In this document: piece after piece, positions 27,009 through 33,937 of the stretch
How the letters are laid out: every line of letters begins with the position of its first letter
Numbering within the stretch: position 1 is the first letter of the stretch
Assembly (NCBI RefSeq): GCF_003116015.1
Contig: NZ_LGQZ01000027.1
Location: forward strand, 124,001 to 188,000
Reading direction: 5' to 3'
DNA: 64,000 bases
Source: Azospirillum sp. TSO22-1
GTDB taxonomy: Bacteria; Pseudomonadota; Alphaproteobacteria; Azospirillales; Azospirillaceae
The notes under the pieces: generated by a model
Told to the model about the DNA's origin: nothing
The model's input: the letters and a program-made list of their open reading frames with translations, nothing else
Databases searched by the model: none
Program-made: the position numbers and the translations under genes

Positions 27009-27776
27009 ATGTGCGAACTCCTGGGCATGAGCGCCAACGTGCCCACGGACATCTGCTTCAGCTTCACCGGGCTGATGAACCGCGGCGGCCGCACCGGGCC
27101 GCACCGCGACGGCTGGGGCATCGCCTTCTACGAGGGCAAGGGCTGCCGCACCTTCCACGACCCGGCGCCCAGCTGTGAGTCCGAGATCGCCCGGCTGCTG
27201 CGCGAGTACCCCATCAAGTCATGCGTGGTGATCTCGCACATCCGCCGCGCCAACCGCGGCCGGGTGGCGCTGGAGAACACCCACCCCTACACCCGCGAGC
27301 TGTGGGGCCGCGTCTGGACCTTCGCGCACAACGGCCAGCTCAAGGGCATCAAGAAGCTCCCGCTGTCCTTCTACCGGCCGGTCGGCACCACCGACAGCGA
27401 GCACGCCTTCTGCTGGCTGCTGGGCCGCATCCGCGAGGCGTTCCCGGAGCCGCCGAAGCGCGCGTCGGCGCTGTCGGCGCTGGTGCGCGAACTGGCGGGG
27501 GGGCTGAACGGGCTGGGCGTGTTCAACATGCTGCTGTCGGACGGCGGGCACCTGTGGTGCCACTGCTCGACCAACCTGGCGTGGCTGACCCGCAAGGCGC
27601 CGTTCGGCCCGGCGACCCTGCTGGACGAGGACATGACGGTGGACTTCGAGAAGGAGACGACGCCCAACGACGTCGTCACCGTGATCGCCACCCGGCCGCT
27701 GACGCGGGACGAGGCGTGGACGGTGATGCGGCCCGGGGAGATGGTGGTGTTCCGTGACGGGATGAGGGTTGGGTAG
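27009..27776 (+). CDS. Class II glutamine amidotransferase (YafJ-like)
   Basis: A 255-residue Ntn-type amidotransferase domain with the nucleophile Cys2 directly after the start ('[14 protein letters not shown]'), '[18 protein letters not shown]', '[11 protein letters not shown]' and 'FAHNGQLKG'. It would release ammonia from glutamine, but no synthase domain is attached, as in YafJ/YafJ-like proteins whose acceptor is unknown. It begins 68 bases after the DraB-like gene, perhaps in the same transcript. A glutamine-handling protein beside an ammonium-controlled switch is suggestive but unproven. Confidence 0.88.
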   Translation: MCELLGMSANVPTDICFSFTGLMNRGGRTGPHRDGWGIAFYEGKGCRTFHDPAPSCESEIARLLREYPIKSCVVISHIRRANRGRVALENTHPYTRELWGRVWTFAHNGQLKGIKKLPLSFYRPVGTTDSEHAFCWLLGRIREAFPEPPKRASALSALVRELAGGLNGLGVFNMLLSDGGHLWCHCSTNLAWLTRKAPFGPATLLDEDMTVDFEKETTPNDVVTVIATRPLTRDEAWTVMRPGEMVVFRDGMRVG

Positions 27777-27780
27777 GGCA

Positions 27781-27850
27781 TTGCCCCCACCCCATCCCTC
27801 CCCCGCTGGGCGGGGGGGGCAGAGCGGGGGAGGGTTAGGGTGGGGGTAAG
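27781..27850. repeat. G/C-rich interspersed palindrome between convergent genes
   Basis: Outer arms TTGCCCCCACCC / GGGTGGGGGTAA and inner CCCTCCCCCGC / GCGGGGGAGGG pair across the element. It fills the gap between the amidotransferase stop and the SIR2-like stop and could terminate both transcripts. Confidence 0.78.
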
Positions 27851-27852
27851 GC

Positions 27853-28698
27853 TTACGCGATCGCCGCGCCCAGCCGCGCCACCGCCTCGTCCAGGGGCAG
27901 GTCGATGCGGGCGATGTTGTGCTGCTCCAGGAAGCGCGCCTCGTTCTTCGACAGCTCGCCCTCGATCACCGCCCAGTGCCGGTCGGAGGAGCGCTTGGCG
28001 ATCTGCCGGGCAAAGGTGCGCTGGATCTCCGCGTCGAAGCGGCAGCCGAGGTACAGGAAATGCTTGCCAGCGCGGCGCTGCTGCACCACCGGCGGGATCG
28101 GCGACTGGATGTCGATCTCGGTCAGCACCTCGACGAAGTCGGAATCCGAGATCAGGTAGTTGCCGGCCGGCGACACGCTGCCCGACGGCTTGTAGAGGAT
28201 GGTCTGCCAGCCGGCGGCGGCCTCCGCGTCCACCTCGCTGCCGTCCGGGGCGTAGTGTCTGACCCACTCCCCGGTCGACTGCGGGTGCGACAGGCCCTGG
28301 ATCTGGCCCCAAGTGCGGTCGGCCTTGTCGGACAGCAGCGCCTCCAGAACGCCGTCGTACCAGACGTCGACGATCAGCTCCGGTGCCGGCAGCGTCGCCA
28401 GCCACGCGTGCACCGGGGTGGGGGCGACCTCGGCGCGGAATATCTCGGTGAGGATGGATTCCAGCGTCTTGCGGTGCCGCCGGCTCTCGATGTACTGCGC
28501 GACCGCCGTCAGGTTGGAGCGGATGCGGCCCGGCGCCGCCACCTTGGCGTTCAGGCGCTGCACAAGCTCCGCCGAGTTGCGCGGGATCGGGCACTCCGGC
28601 AGCAGCGCGAAGCAGCCCGGCCCGACGTAGGGGACGACCGTGCGCGCCCGGAGCGCGGCGGCGATGTCGGCGAGGGCGTCGGTGGTGGTCGTGGTCAT
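27853..28698 (-). CDS. SIR2-like family protein at the end of the nifB array
   Basis: A 281-residue protein with features of the SIR2-like (SIR2_2-type) NAD-binding fold: an N-terminal glycine-rich turn after a strand ('TVVPYVGPGCFALLP', about residues 20-34) and a C-terminal 'HFLYLGCRFDAEIQRTFARQI' resembling the 'FLGYSLRD' element of this group. There are no zinc-binding cysteine pairs of classical sirtuins. Members can be NAD-consuming enzymes. The ATG at 28698 follows the DegT gene after 154 bases of palindromic repeats; a longer frame through the repeats is rejected. Convergent with the draTG transcript. Confidence 0.72.
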   Translation of the reverse strand: MTTTTTDALADIAAALRARTVVPYVGPGCFALLPECPIPRNSAELVQRLNAKVAAPGRIRSNLTAVAQYIESRRHRKTLESILTEIFRAEVAPTPVHAWLATLPAPELIVDVWYDGVLEALLSDKADRTWGQIQGLSHPQSTGEWVRHYAPDGSEVDAEAAAGWQTILYKPSGSVSPAGNYLISDSDFVEVLTEIDIQSPIPPVVQQRRAGKHFLYLGCRFDAEIQRTFARQIAKRSSDRHWAVIEGELSKNEARFLEQHNIARIDLPLDEAVARLGAAIA

Positions 28699-28719
28699 GC
28701 GTGCTCGATCCTCTCGTTT

Positions 28720-28850
28720 TACCCTCTCCCGCCCCGGGAGAGGGAGGGGCCCGCTCGGAACGAGCGGGAGGGTGAGGGTGCGTACAAGGATCCTTGCCTT
28801 TACCCTCACCCGGCCGCTGCGCGGCCACCCTCTCCCGGGGCGGGAGAGGG
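28720..28850. repeat. Pair of inverted G/C-rich palindromes between the DegT-type and SIR2-like genes
   Basis: Two hairpin elements (28720-28780 and 28801-28850), each built on CCCTCTCCCG blocks, are themselves inverted copies of each other around a GTACAAGGATCCTTG-type centre. They fill the 154-base gap inside the putative operon. Confidence 0.77.
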
Positions 28851-28852
28851 AG

Positions 28853-30016
28853 TTAATAGATCGCCGCGCCCGCGCCGGTGTTGACGGTGGCATCCTTCAG
28901 CGTGTCGACCATGAAGGCGATCTGGTCGGCGGTGATGCTCCGGTGCAGCGGCAGCGCCAGCGCGCGGTCGGCGGTCTTCTGGCAGACCGGGCAGTCGGCC
29001 CGGCTATAGCCGCGCTCGGCATAGTGTTGCTGGCTGTACAGCGGCTGGCCGTAGTCGGACGCCTCGATGTCGTGCTGGTCGAGGTCCTCCAGGATTGCCT
29101 TGCGGCCGCTGGCGGTGAAGCGGGTGCCGAGGTGCACGGCGTACACCATGGGGTGCACCGTCTCCGCCCCCGGACCCTTGTAGGGCGGCTTGATGCCCTC
29201 GAACGAGGCCATGGCGGCCTCGTAGAGGGCGACCACCGCGGCGCGGCGCTCCAGGATCTCCGGCAGGCGCTCCAGCTGCACGAGGGCCAGCGCGGCGTTC
29301 AGGTTGCTCATCCCGGCCTGCCAGGGCAGGCGGCGGGTGATGCCGACGGTGTAGCGGTGCTCGGCCTCGCGGGTGCGCAGGTAGCGCAGCTCATGCGCCA
29401 GCGCGCCGTCGTCGGTTACCACCATGCCGCCACCGCCGGCCAGCAGCACGCCGGGCTCGGAGAAGTCGAAGATCGAGCAGGCGCCGAAGCTGCCCACCGG
29501 ACGGCCCTTGTAGGTGGAGCCGATGGCCTCGCTGGAATCCTCGATGAGGATCAGGCCGTGTTTGGCGGCGAGCGCGGTCAACTCGTCCCAGTGCGCCGGG
29601 TGGCCGTTGACGTTGCCGGCGACGATGGCCTTGGTGGCGGGCGTGACCTTGGCCGCCGCCTTCTCCGGGTTCAGCGTGTGCTGCCAGTAGTCGATGTCGA
29701 CGAACACCGGCGTCGCGCCCGACAGCGCCACCGCCTGCTGCACCTGGTGCCAGCCGTAGGGGGAGCACAGCACCTCGTCCCCCGGACCGATGCCCTGGGC
29801 GCGCAGCGCCAGCAGCAGCGCCAGCGTGCCGCTCGCCACCGCCACCGCGTGCGCGCGGCCGACATAACCGGCGAAGGCGCGCTCGAACGCCTCGGTCATG
29901 CGGCCGTCGTTCAGCGGGCCGGAGGTGAGCACCCGGCCGAGCACCGCCACCTCGGCGGCGGAGATGTCGGGATCGACGAGCGGGATGAAGCCGGTGTCGG
30001 CGGAACCGTCTGGCAT
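28853..30016 (-). CDS. DegT/DnrJ/EryC1/StrS-fold protein lacking the PLP lysine
   Basis: A 387-residue type-I-fold aminotransferase homologue of the DegT family ('VASGTLALLLALRAQGIGPGDEVL', 'IEDSSEAIGSTYKGRPVGSFG', 'GGGGMVVTDD'). Asp160, which would contact the pyridine nitrogen, is kept. The internal-aldimine lysine is not: the segment that normally reads TKN or SKN reads 'FDFSEPGVLLAG' (residues 183-194) with no lysine. Near the C-terminus there is a CxxC ('DCPVCQKT'). It may therefore bind PLP or a ligand without transaminating. It lies four bases after the small gene that follows nifT, so it is part of the nifB array. Confidence 0.86.
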   Translation of the reverse strand: MPDGSADTGFIPLVDPDISAAEVAVLGRVLTSGPLNDGRMTEAFERAFAGYVGRAHAVAVASGTLALLLALRAQGIGPGDEVLCSPYGWHQVQQAVALSGATPVFVDIDYWQHTLNPEKAAAKVTPATKAIVAGNVNGHPAHWDELTALAAKHGLILIEDSSEAIGSTYKGRPVGSFGACSIFDFSEPGVLLAGGGGMVVTDDGALAHELRYLRTREAEHRYTVGITRRLPWQAGMSNLNAALALVQLERLPEILERRAAVVALYEAAMASFEGIKPPYKGPGAETVHPMVYAVHLGTRFTASGRKAILEDLDQHDIEASDYGQPLYSQQHYAERGYSRADCPVCQKTADRALALPLHRSITADQIAFMVDTLKDATVNTGAGAAIY

Positions 30017-30020
30017 GCGG

Positions 30021-30299
30021 CTACTCCTCGTCGTGCTCGGCGATGACGACGCCGGTGGCGCTCTCCGGCTTTTCCGTGATGGTCCAGCAGTGGCCGGAGC
30101 CGTCCACCAGGAAGAGGTCGAAGCGCGCCTCCTCGCGGTAGGGATCCTCGGCCATGATGGAGGCGAAGGTGCCGGTGACCGTCAGGCCGGGGCTGGCCTC
30201 CTTGACCGCCTGCACCACCGCCTTCACCGGTTGCCCCGCGGCGAAGCCGCGGCTGGCGATGGCGACGACTTCCTCGATGCGCTCCGACGACAGGGCCAT
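30021..30299 (-). CDS. Small nif-cluster protein of unknown function
   Basis: A 92-residue soluble protein, not recognised with certainty. The N-terminal half looks like a short helical domain ('SERIEEVVAIASRGFAAGQPVKAVVQAVKEA'), the rest like beta strands ('ARFDLFLVDGSGHCWTITEK'), ending in an acidic tail. It is packed four bases after nifT and five before the DegT-type gene, so it is cotranscribed with them and probably serves nitrogen fixation. Confidence 0.75.
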   Translation of the reverse strand: MALSSERIEEVVAIASRGFAAGQPVKAVVQAVKEASPGLTVTGTFASIMAEDPYREEARFDLFLVDGSGHCWTITEKPESATGVVIAEHDEE

Positions 30300-30303
30300 G
30301 GCG

Positions 30304-30513
30304 TCACTCCGATCCCAGCTTCTTGGCTTCGACGGTGATGGGCAGGCGGGTGTCCGGCGGCAGGTCCGGCAGCTCCAGCGTCCAGCCGTTGGCGATCTTC
30401 GCCCAGCCGCCCCACAGGGTCGGCTTCTCCATGGCGACGATCGGCTCCTCCAAGTCCTTCTTGGCGACGTAGATCGTGTACTGCTCGCCGGACTTGCGGA
30501 CCATCACCTTCAT
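30304..30513 (-). CDS. nifT: NifT/FixU protein
   Basis: A 69-residue protein with the NifT pattern 'MKVMVRKSGEQYTIYVAKKDLEEPIV' and 'WGGWAKIANGWTLELP'. NifT is a small beta protein found next to nif structural or nifB-nifZ genes; mutants often show little effect and the role is unclear. The ATG at 30513 has GGAG nine bases upstream; a GTG three codons earlier sits on the ribosome site and is rejected. Confidence 0.92.
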   Translation of the reverse strand: MKVMVRKSGEQYTIYVAKKDLEEPIVAMEKPTLWGGWAKIANGWTLELPDLPPDTRLPITVEAKKLGSE

Positions 30514-30543
30514 CAGACGCACTCCTGTTCGTGTTCGTTGTCG

Positions 30544-31701
30544 TTATGCGGCGGCGCGGGCGAGCAGCGGGGGCAGGGCGGACAGAACCGCCTCCACGTC
30601 CGCTTGCGTCGTGTCGCGGCCCAGGGAAAAACGCAGGGAAGCCGCCGCCTCCGCCGCCGACAGGCCCATGGCCGTCAGCACGTGGCTGGGCTTGGTGCCG
30701 CCCGCCGCGCAGGCGGCCCCCATGGAGACCTGGATTCCGGCGGCGTCCAGGCGCATCAGCAGCTCCTCGGCGTCCATCGGGCGCCCGTCCGGGCCGGCGA
30801 AGTGGATGTTGCTGGTGTTGGGCAGGCGCTCGGCGGCGGCGCCGTTGACGCGGCTGCCCGGCCAGTGCTCCAGGATGCCGCGCTCCAGCGCGTTGCGCAG
30901 CACCGCCAGGGAGGCCGGCGCGCAGGCGGCGATGGCCTGCTGCGCCAGCAGGGCGGCGACGCCGAAGCCGACGATGGCCGGCACGTTCTCGGTGCCGCCG
31001 CGCCGGCCGCGCTCCTGGCTGCCGTGCAGCAGCGGCGCCAGCGGCGTGCCCTTGCGGACGTAGAGCGCGCCGGCACCCTTCGGCCCGTGCAGCTTGTGCG
31101 CCGACAGTGTCAGCAAGTCGACACCGGCAGCGATCACGTCCACCGGCACCCGGCCGGCGGCCTGCACCGCGTCGGTGTGGAACAGGGCGCCGCGCGCCTG
31201 GGCGATGTCGGCGGCCGGGGCGACCGGCATCAGCACGCCGGTCTCGTTGTTCGCCCACATCATGGAGACCAGAGCGGTGGTGTCGTCCACCACTGCGCGC
31301 AGGTCATTGAGCGACACCCGCCCGGCGCCGTCCACCGGCAGCACGCTGACCCGCCAGCCCTGGCGCTCCAGATCGGCGAACAGCAGCAGGCTGGCCGGAT
31401 GCTCGACCGCCGTGGTGACGACGTGGCGGCGCGCCGGGTCGCCCTCGGCGACGGCGCGCAGCGTGCCGAGGATCGCCAGATGGTTCGCCTCGGTGGCCGA
31501 GGCGGTGAAGACGATCTCCGCGGTCTTGGCCCCGACCAGCCCCGCCACCGCGCCGCGCGCCTCGCCGACCGCCTGCTTCGCCGCCATGCCGGCCGCATGC
31601 GGGCTGGACGGGTTGGCGAAGCGGGCGCCGAGGAAGGGCAGCATCGCCTCCAGCGCCTCGGGCGCCAGCGGCGTGGTGGCGTTGTGGTCGAGGTAGGCCA
31701 T
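30544..31701 (-). CDS. Second NifS-type cysteine desulfurase
   Basis: A 385-residue paralogue of the NifS at 7186-8388. The PLP lysine is Lys203 ('SAHKLHGPKGAGALYV'), 'FHTDAVQAAGRVP' is kept, and the catalytic cysteine is Cys331 in 'SMGAACAAGGTKPSHVLTAMG'. All catalytic residues are present, so it is probably active. The start overlaps the stop of the preceding nifZ-type gene by one base. Its place inside the nifB-nifZ array suggests sulfur supply to NifB or to late cluster repair rather than to NifU, but this is inferred. Confidence 0.92.
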   Translation of the reverse strand: MAYLDHNATTPLAPEALEAMLPFLGARFANPSSPHAAGMAAKQAVGEARGAVAGLVGAKTAEIVFTASATEANHLAILGTLRAVAEGDPARRHVVTTAVEHPASLLLFADLERQGWRVSVLPVDGAGRVSLNDLRAVVDDTTALVSMMWANNETGVLMPVAPAADIAQARGALFHTDAVQAAGRVPVDVIAAGVDLLTLSAHKLHGPKGAGALYVRKGTPLAPLLHGSQERGRRGGTENVPAIVGFGVAALLAQQAIAACAPASLAVLRNALERGILEHWPGSRVNGAAAERLPNTSNIHFAGPDGRPMDAEELLMRLDAAGIQVSMGAACAAGGTKPSHVLTAMGLSAAEAAASLRFSLGRDTTQADVEAVLSALPPLLARAAA

Positions 31702-32003
31702 CAGCCCATCACCCCCGGTTTCGGCAGGCGCGTCGCGTGGGTGGCGGCCAGTTCCTCCTCCAGGCAGCCGATCAGCACGCCGCCGGGGAACTCGACGAGG
31801 TAGACCGGCACCGGCGGCTCGCCGGCGTGGCCGACGCGGACGACCTCGCCCGGCGTGCCCTTCGGGGCGAGCAGCGCGCCCTCCGCCGCGTGCGGGTGGC
31901 TGCCGTCGTTGTACAGGTCCTCGGCGGCGGTGATGCGCATGCCCCAGTCGAAGATCGGCTCGCGCGGCGGCAGGAAGGCGGGCTTGGCGGCGGCTTCGGT
32001 CAT
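31701..32003 (-). CDS. NifZ-type protein, second copy
   Basis: A 100-residue protein related to NifZ: 'FDWGMRITAAEDLYNDGSHP', then 'GTPGEVVRVGHAG' and 'PVYLVEFPGGVLIGCLEEEL', i.e. the same order of a 'G-x-x-V/I-x-x-x-x-D-x-x-NDG' start and a 'GxVG/GEV' turn as the neighbouring NifZ. It lacks the 'VRNDGTYPG' wording of the true NifZ. Possibly an early duplication that diverged. Coding is tightly packed on both sides. Confidence 0.78.
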   Translation of the reverse strand: MTEAAAKPAFLPPREPIFDWGMRITAAEDLYNDGSHPHAAEGALLAPKGTPGEVVRVGHAGEPPVPVYLVEFPGGVLIGCLEEELAATHATRLPKPGVMG

Positions 32004-32017
32004 GGCGGGCTCTCCGT

Positions 32018-32332
32018 TCACTTCGGGGCGTTGAGGGAGCCATCGACGAGGTCGAGTTCCTTGGCGCGCATGCCGACGATCATGCGCCGCTCGTAGAAGT
32101 CGATCCCGTAGATGTAGTACATCTGAAGGTAGGTCCCGACCGACTGCACGTAGCCGACGTCGCCGGCGTGGATCAGCACCTCGCCGGCCGGGCGGCCGGG
32201 GTAGGTGCCGTCGTTGCGCACGTCGCGCAGCGCCACCACCTTGTCGCCCAGCTCGAACTCCGGGGGCTCGATCAGTTCGACCACGTCGTCGTGGCAGCGG
32301 CGGGAGGAGGCGCGCAGCGCGGTCATGGTCAT
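32018..32332 (-). CDS. nifZ: NifZ, MoFe protein maturation factor
   Basis: A 104-residue NifZ with 'FELGDKVVALRDVRNDGTYPG', 'GDVGYVQSVGTYLQMYYIYGIDFYE' and 'IVGMRAKELDL'. NifZ acts as a chaperone in formation of the second P-cluster of the MoFe protein. The ATG at 32332 overlaps the LRV gene stop as ATGA; an in-frame ATG two codons later is possible. Confidence 0.92.
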   Translation of the reverse strand: MTMTALRASSRRCHDDVVELIEPPEFELGDKVVALRDVRNDGTYPGRPAGEVLIHAGDVGYVQSVGTYLQMYYIYGIDFYERRMIVGMRAKELDLVDGSLNAPK

Positions 32333-33111
32333 GGCTCACCTGTCTCGGTGGGGATGGCGGGGGCCGCCTCGGCGGCAAGGCGTTCGAGGGCGACGCTGCG
32401 CACCTCGTCCACCGGGTCGTGGGTCAGCGGCTCCAGGTCGTCGGAGGCGATGCGGCTGGCGACGGCGTAGCGCACGCACCAGTCCGGGTCGCGCGCCAGG
32501 GCGGCCAGCTTCTCGGGGGGCAGGCGCTGGGCGACGGCGATGCGCACGCGGGCGCTGTCGTCCCAGGCCATGCTCATCAGCCACTCCAGGCCGACGCGGC
32601 GCGCCACCTCCAGCCGCACCTCGGAGTCCTCGTCGTGCATCATGGCGGGCAGCATGCCCTCCGGCACGCGGCGGGCGACCCGCAGGCGCACGCCGTAGTC
32701 GGGGTCGCGCATCATCGGGGCGAGGTCGGCCTCTTCCAGCCGCGAGGCGACGGCGATGCGCACCTCGCGGTCGGAGTCGCCGCGCATCCGCAGCAGCAGA
32801 CGGCGCGGCAGGCGGCGGGCGACGCTGGTGCGCACCGTTTCGTCCGGGTCGTCCATCAGCCGGGTGATCAGGAAGATCGGTGCCACCCGGGCGGCGATGG
32901 CGCGCACCTCGAAGTAGGGGTGGTCGAGGAATTCCGCCGCGCGGTCCTGGTTCCACTCGAGGAAGCGCTGGATGCGCTTGGCGTAGCGGTCGTGGATGCA
33001 GGCGCGCAGCGGTTCGCAGCGGCCCTGGGCCAGCAACTCGGCGTGCGGGCAGGCGGCGCAGTCCACCGGGCGGCCGAGCCAGTCGAAGGCGGCGTCGATG
33101 TCGTCGCTCAT
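32329..33111 (-). CDS. [4Fe-4S]-binding leucine-rich variant (LRV) repeat protein
   Basis: A 260-residue protein. Residues 18-38 hold four cysteines ('CAACPHAELLAQGRCEPLRAC'-like spacing, Cys18, 21, 32, 38) that would bind an Fe-S cluster. The rest is at least seven repeats of about 24 residues of the type 'DPDYGVRLRVARRVPEGMLPA', typical of the LRV solenoid described next to nifB-type genes in Azotobacter. It probably presents a protein-binding surface during nitrogenase assembly; the partner is not known. The start overlaps the upstream stop by ATGA. Confidence 0.88.
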   Translation of the reverse strand: MSDDIDAAFDWLGRPVDCAACPHAELLAQGRCEPLRACIHDRYAKRIQRFLEWNQDRAAEFLDHPYFEVRAIAARVAPIFLITRLMDDPDETVRTSVARRLPRRLLLRMRGDSDREVRIAVASRLEEADLAPMMRDPDYGVRLRVARRVPEGMLPAMMHDEDSEVRLEVARRVGLEWLMSMAWDDSARVRIAVAQRLPPEKLAALARDPDWCVRYAVASRIASDDLEPLTHDPVDEVRSVALERLAAEAAPAIPTETGEP

Positions 33112-33626
33112 TCCTCGTCCTCCTCCAGCCGGCCGATGCGGTCGACGAGGTCGAGCAGGCGGCCGGCGGCCATGCGGTCGGCGCTGTCCAGCGCGCGCAC
33201 CTTGCCGAGGGACAGGCGCGCCTCCTCGAAACGGCGCAGGCGGAGTTGCAGGTAGCCGACGGCGGTCAGCGCGAAGAGGAAGAGGCGGGGCGGCGGCTCC
33301 AGCGAGCCGAAGTCGGCGTGCGCCGGCGTCACGTCGCGCCAGTCCGGCGTGTTCAGGCCGAGGCCGGCCAGCGCGTGGACGACCATGCGCTGGGCGTACT
33401 CCAGCGCCTCGACCAGATTGGCCTTGTAGAAATGGAACTTGTAGAAGCCGAGATCGACCAGGCGGTGGCCGGGGGCGACGAGCGCGGCGTGCGCGAGGAA
33501 CCCCTCGGCCGTCGCGGTGTCGGCGAAGTGCGCGGCCGCCAAGTGCAGGCAGCGCTCCGCCTCCGCGGGCAGGTCGCCGCCGTAGTACCGGCGCGACAGC
33601 CAAGTGTCATCCAGCTCCGCCAGCAT
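33108..33626 (-). CDS. Helical (TPR-like) nif-array protein
   Basis: A 172-residue all-helical protein of a kind that accompanies fdxN, LRV and nifZ genes in diazotrophs, but without an established name. Paired helices such as 'AEAERCLHLAAAHFADTATAEGFLAHAAL' and 'RLFLFALTAVGYLQLRLRRFEEARLSLGKVRAL' look like tetratricopeptide-type repeats, suggesting a scaffold for other Nif proteins. It is coupled to the LRV gene by overlap and separated from fdxN by a 75-base gap with a perfect hairpin. Confidence 0.75.
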   Translation of the reverse strand: MLAELDDTWLSRRYYGGDLPAEAERCLHLAAAHFADTATAEGFLAHAALVAPGHRLVDLGFYKFHFYKANLVEALEYAQRMVVHALAGLGLNTPDWRDVTPAHADFGSLEPPPRLFLFALTAVGYLQLRLRRFEEARLSLGKVRALDSADRMAAGRLLDLVDRIGRLEEDEE

Positions 33627-33662
33627 GGACGTCCCCGGGTCGGGGGTGGGTGGGGTCCTCCG

Positions 33663-33686
33663 GCCCTCCCGCGGGTGCGGGAGGGC
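33663..33686. terminator. Perfect hairpin between fdxN and the TPR-like gene
   Basis: Ten-base perfect arms (GCCCTCCCGC and complement) with loop GGGT lie 16 bases after the fdxN stop. Without a T run it is more likely an mRNA-stabilising or partial terminator that lowers expression of the downstream genes. Confidence 0.55.
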
Positions 33687-33701
33687 GCGGGGGCAGGGGG
33701 G

Positions 33702-33893
33702 TCAGGCCGGGACGCAGCAGTCGGCCGGGCAGACCGAGGCGCACTGCGGGCTCGAGAACTGGCCGTTGCACTCGGTGCAGGTGGCCGGATCGATCACGTA
33801 GGTGCCCTTCTTGAAGCTGATGGCGTTGTTCGGGCACTCGGCCTCGCAGGCGCCGCAGGCGGTGCACTCGGCACCCTTGATCTTGTAGGCCAT
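33702..33893 (-). CDS. fdxN: 2[4Fe-4S] ferredoxin FdxN
   Basis: A 63-residue bacterial-type ferredoxin with CxxCxxCxxxC at Cys10, 13, 16, 20 and a second group at Cys39, 42, 51, 55 with extra Cys59-Cys60 at the end. The spacer Cys42-x8-Cys51 is typical of nif-linked FdxN. It follows nifB by 45 bases, and FdxN is known in several diazotrophs to donate electrons to nitrogenase or to NifB. Confidence 0.93.
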   Translation of the reverse strand: MAYKIKGAECTACGACEAECPNNAISFKKGTYVIDPATCTECNGQFSSPQCASVCPADCCVPA

Positions 33894-33937
33894 GGTCGGG
33901 GTCTCCTCTCGTGTGGTCGTGGTGCAGGTGAGGGTAA

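Noticed and set aside
28699-28893. An extended N-terminus of the SIR2-like protein
   Set aside because: The extension is translated palindromic repeat and contains no domain; the ATG at 28698 begins the recognisable protein.
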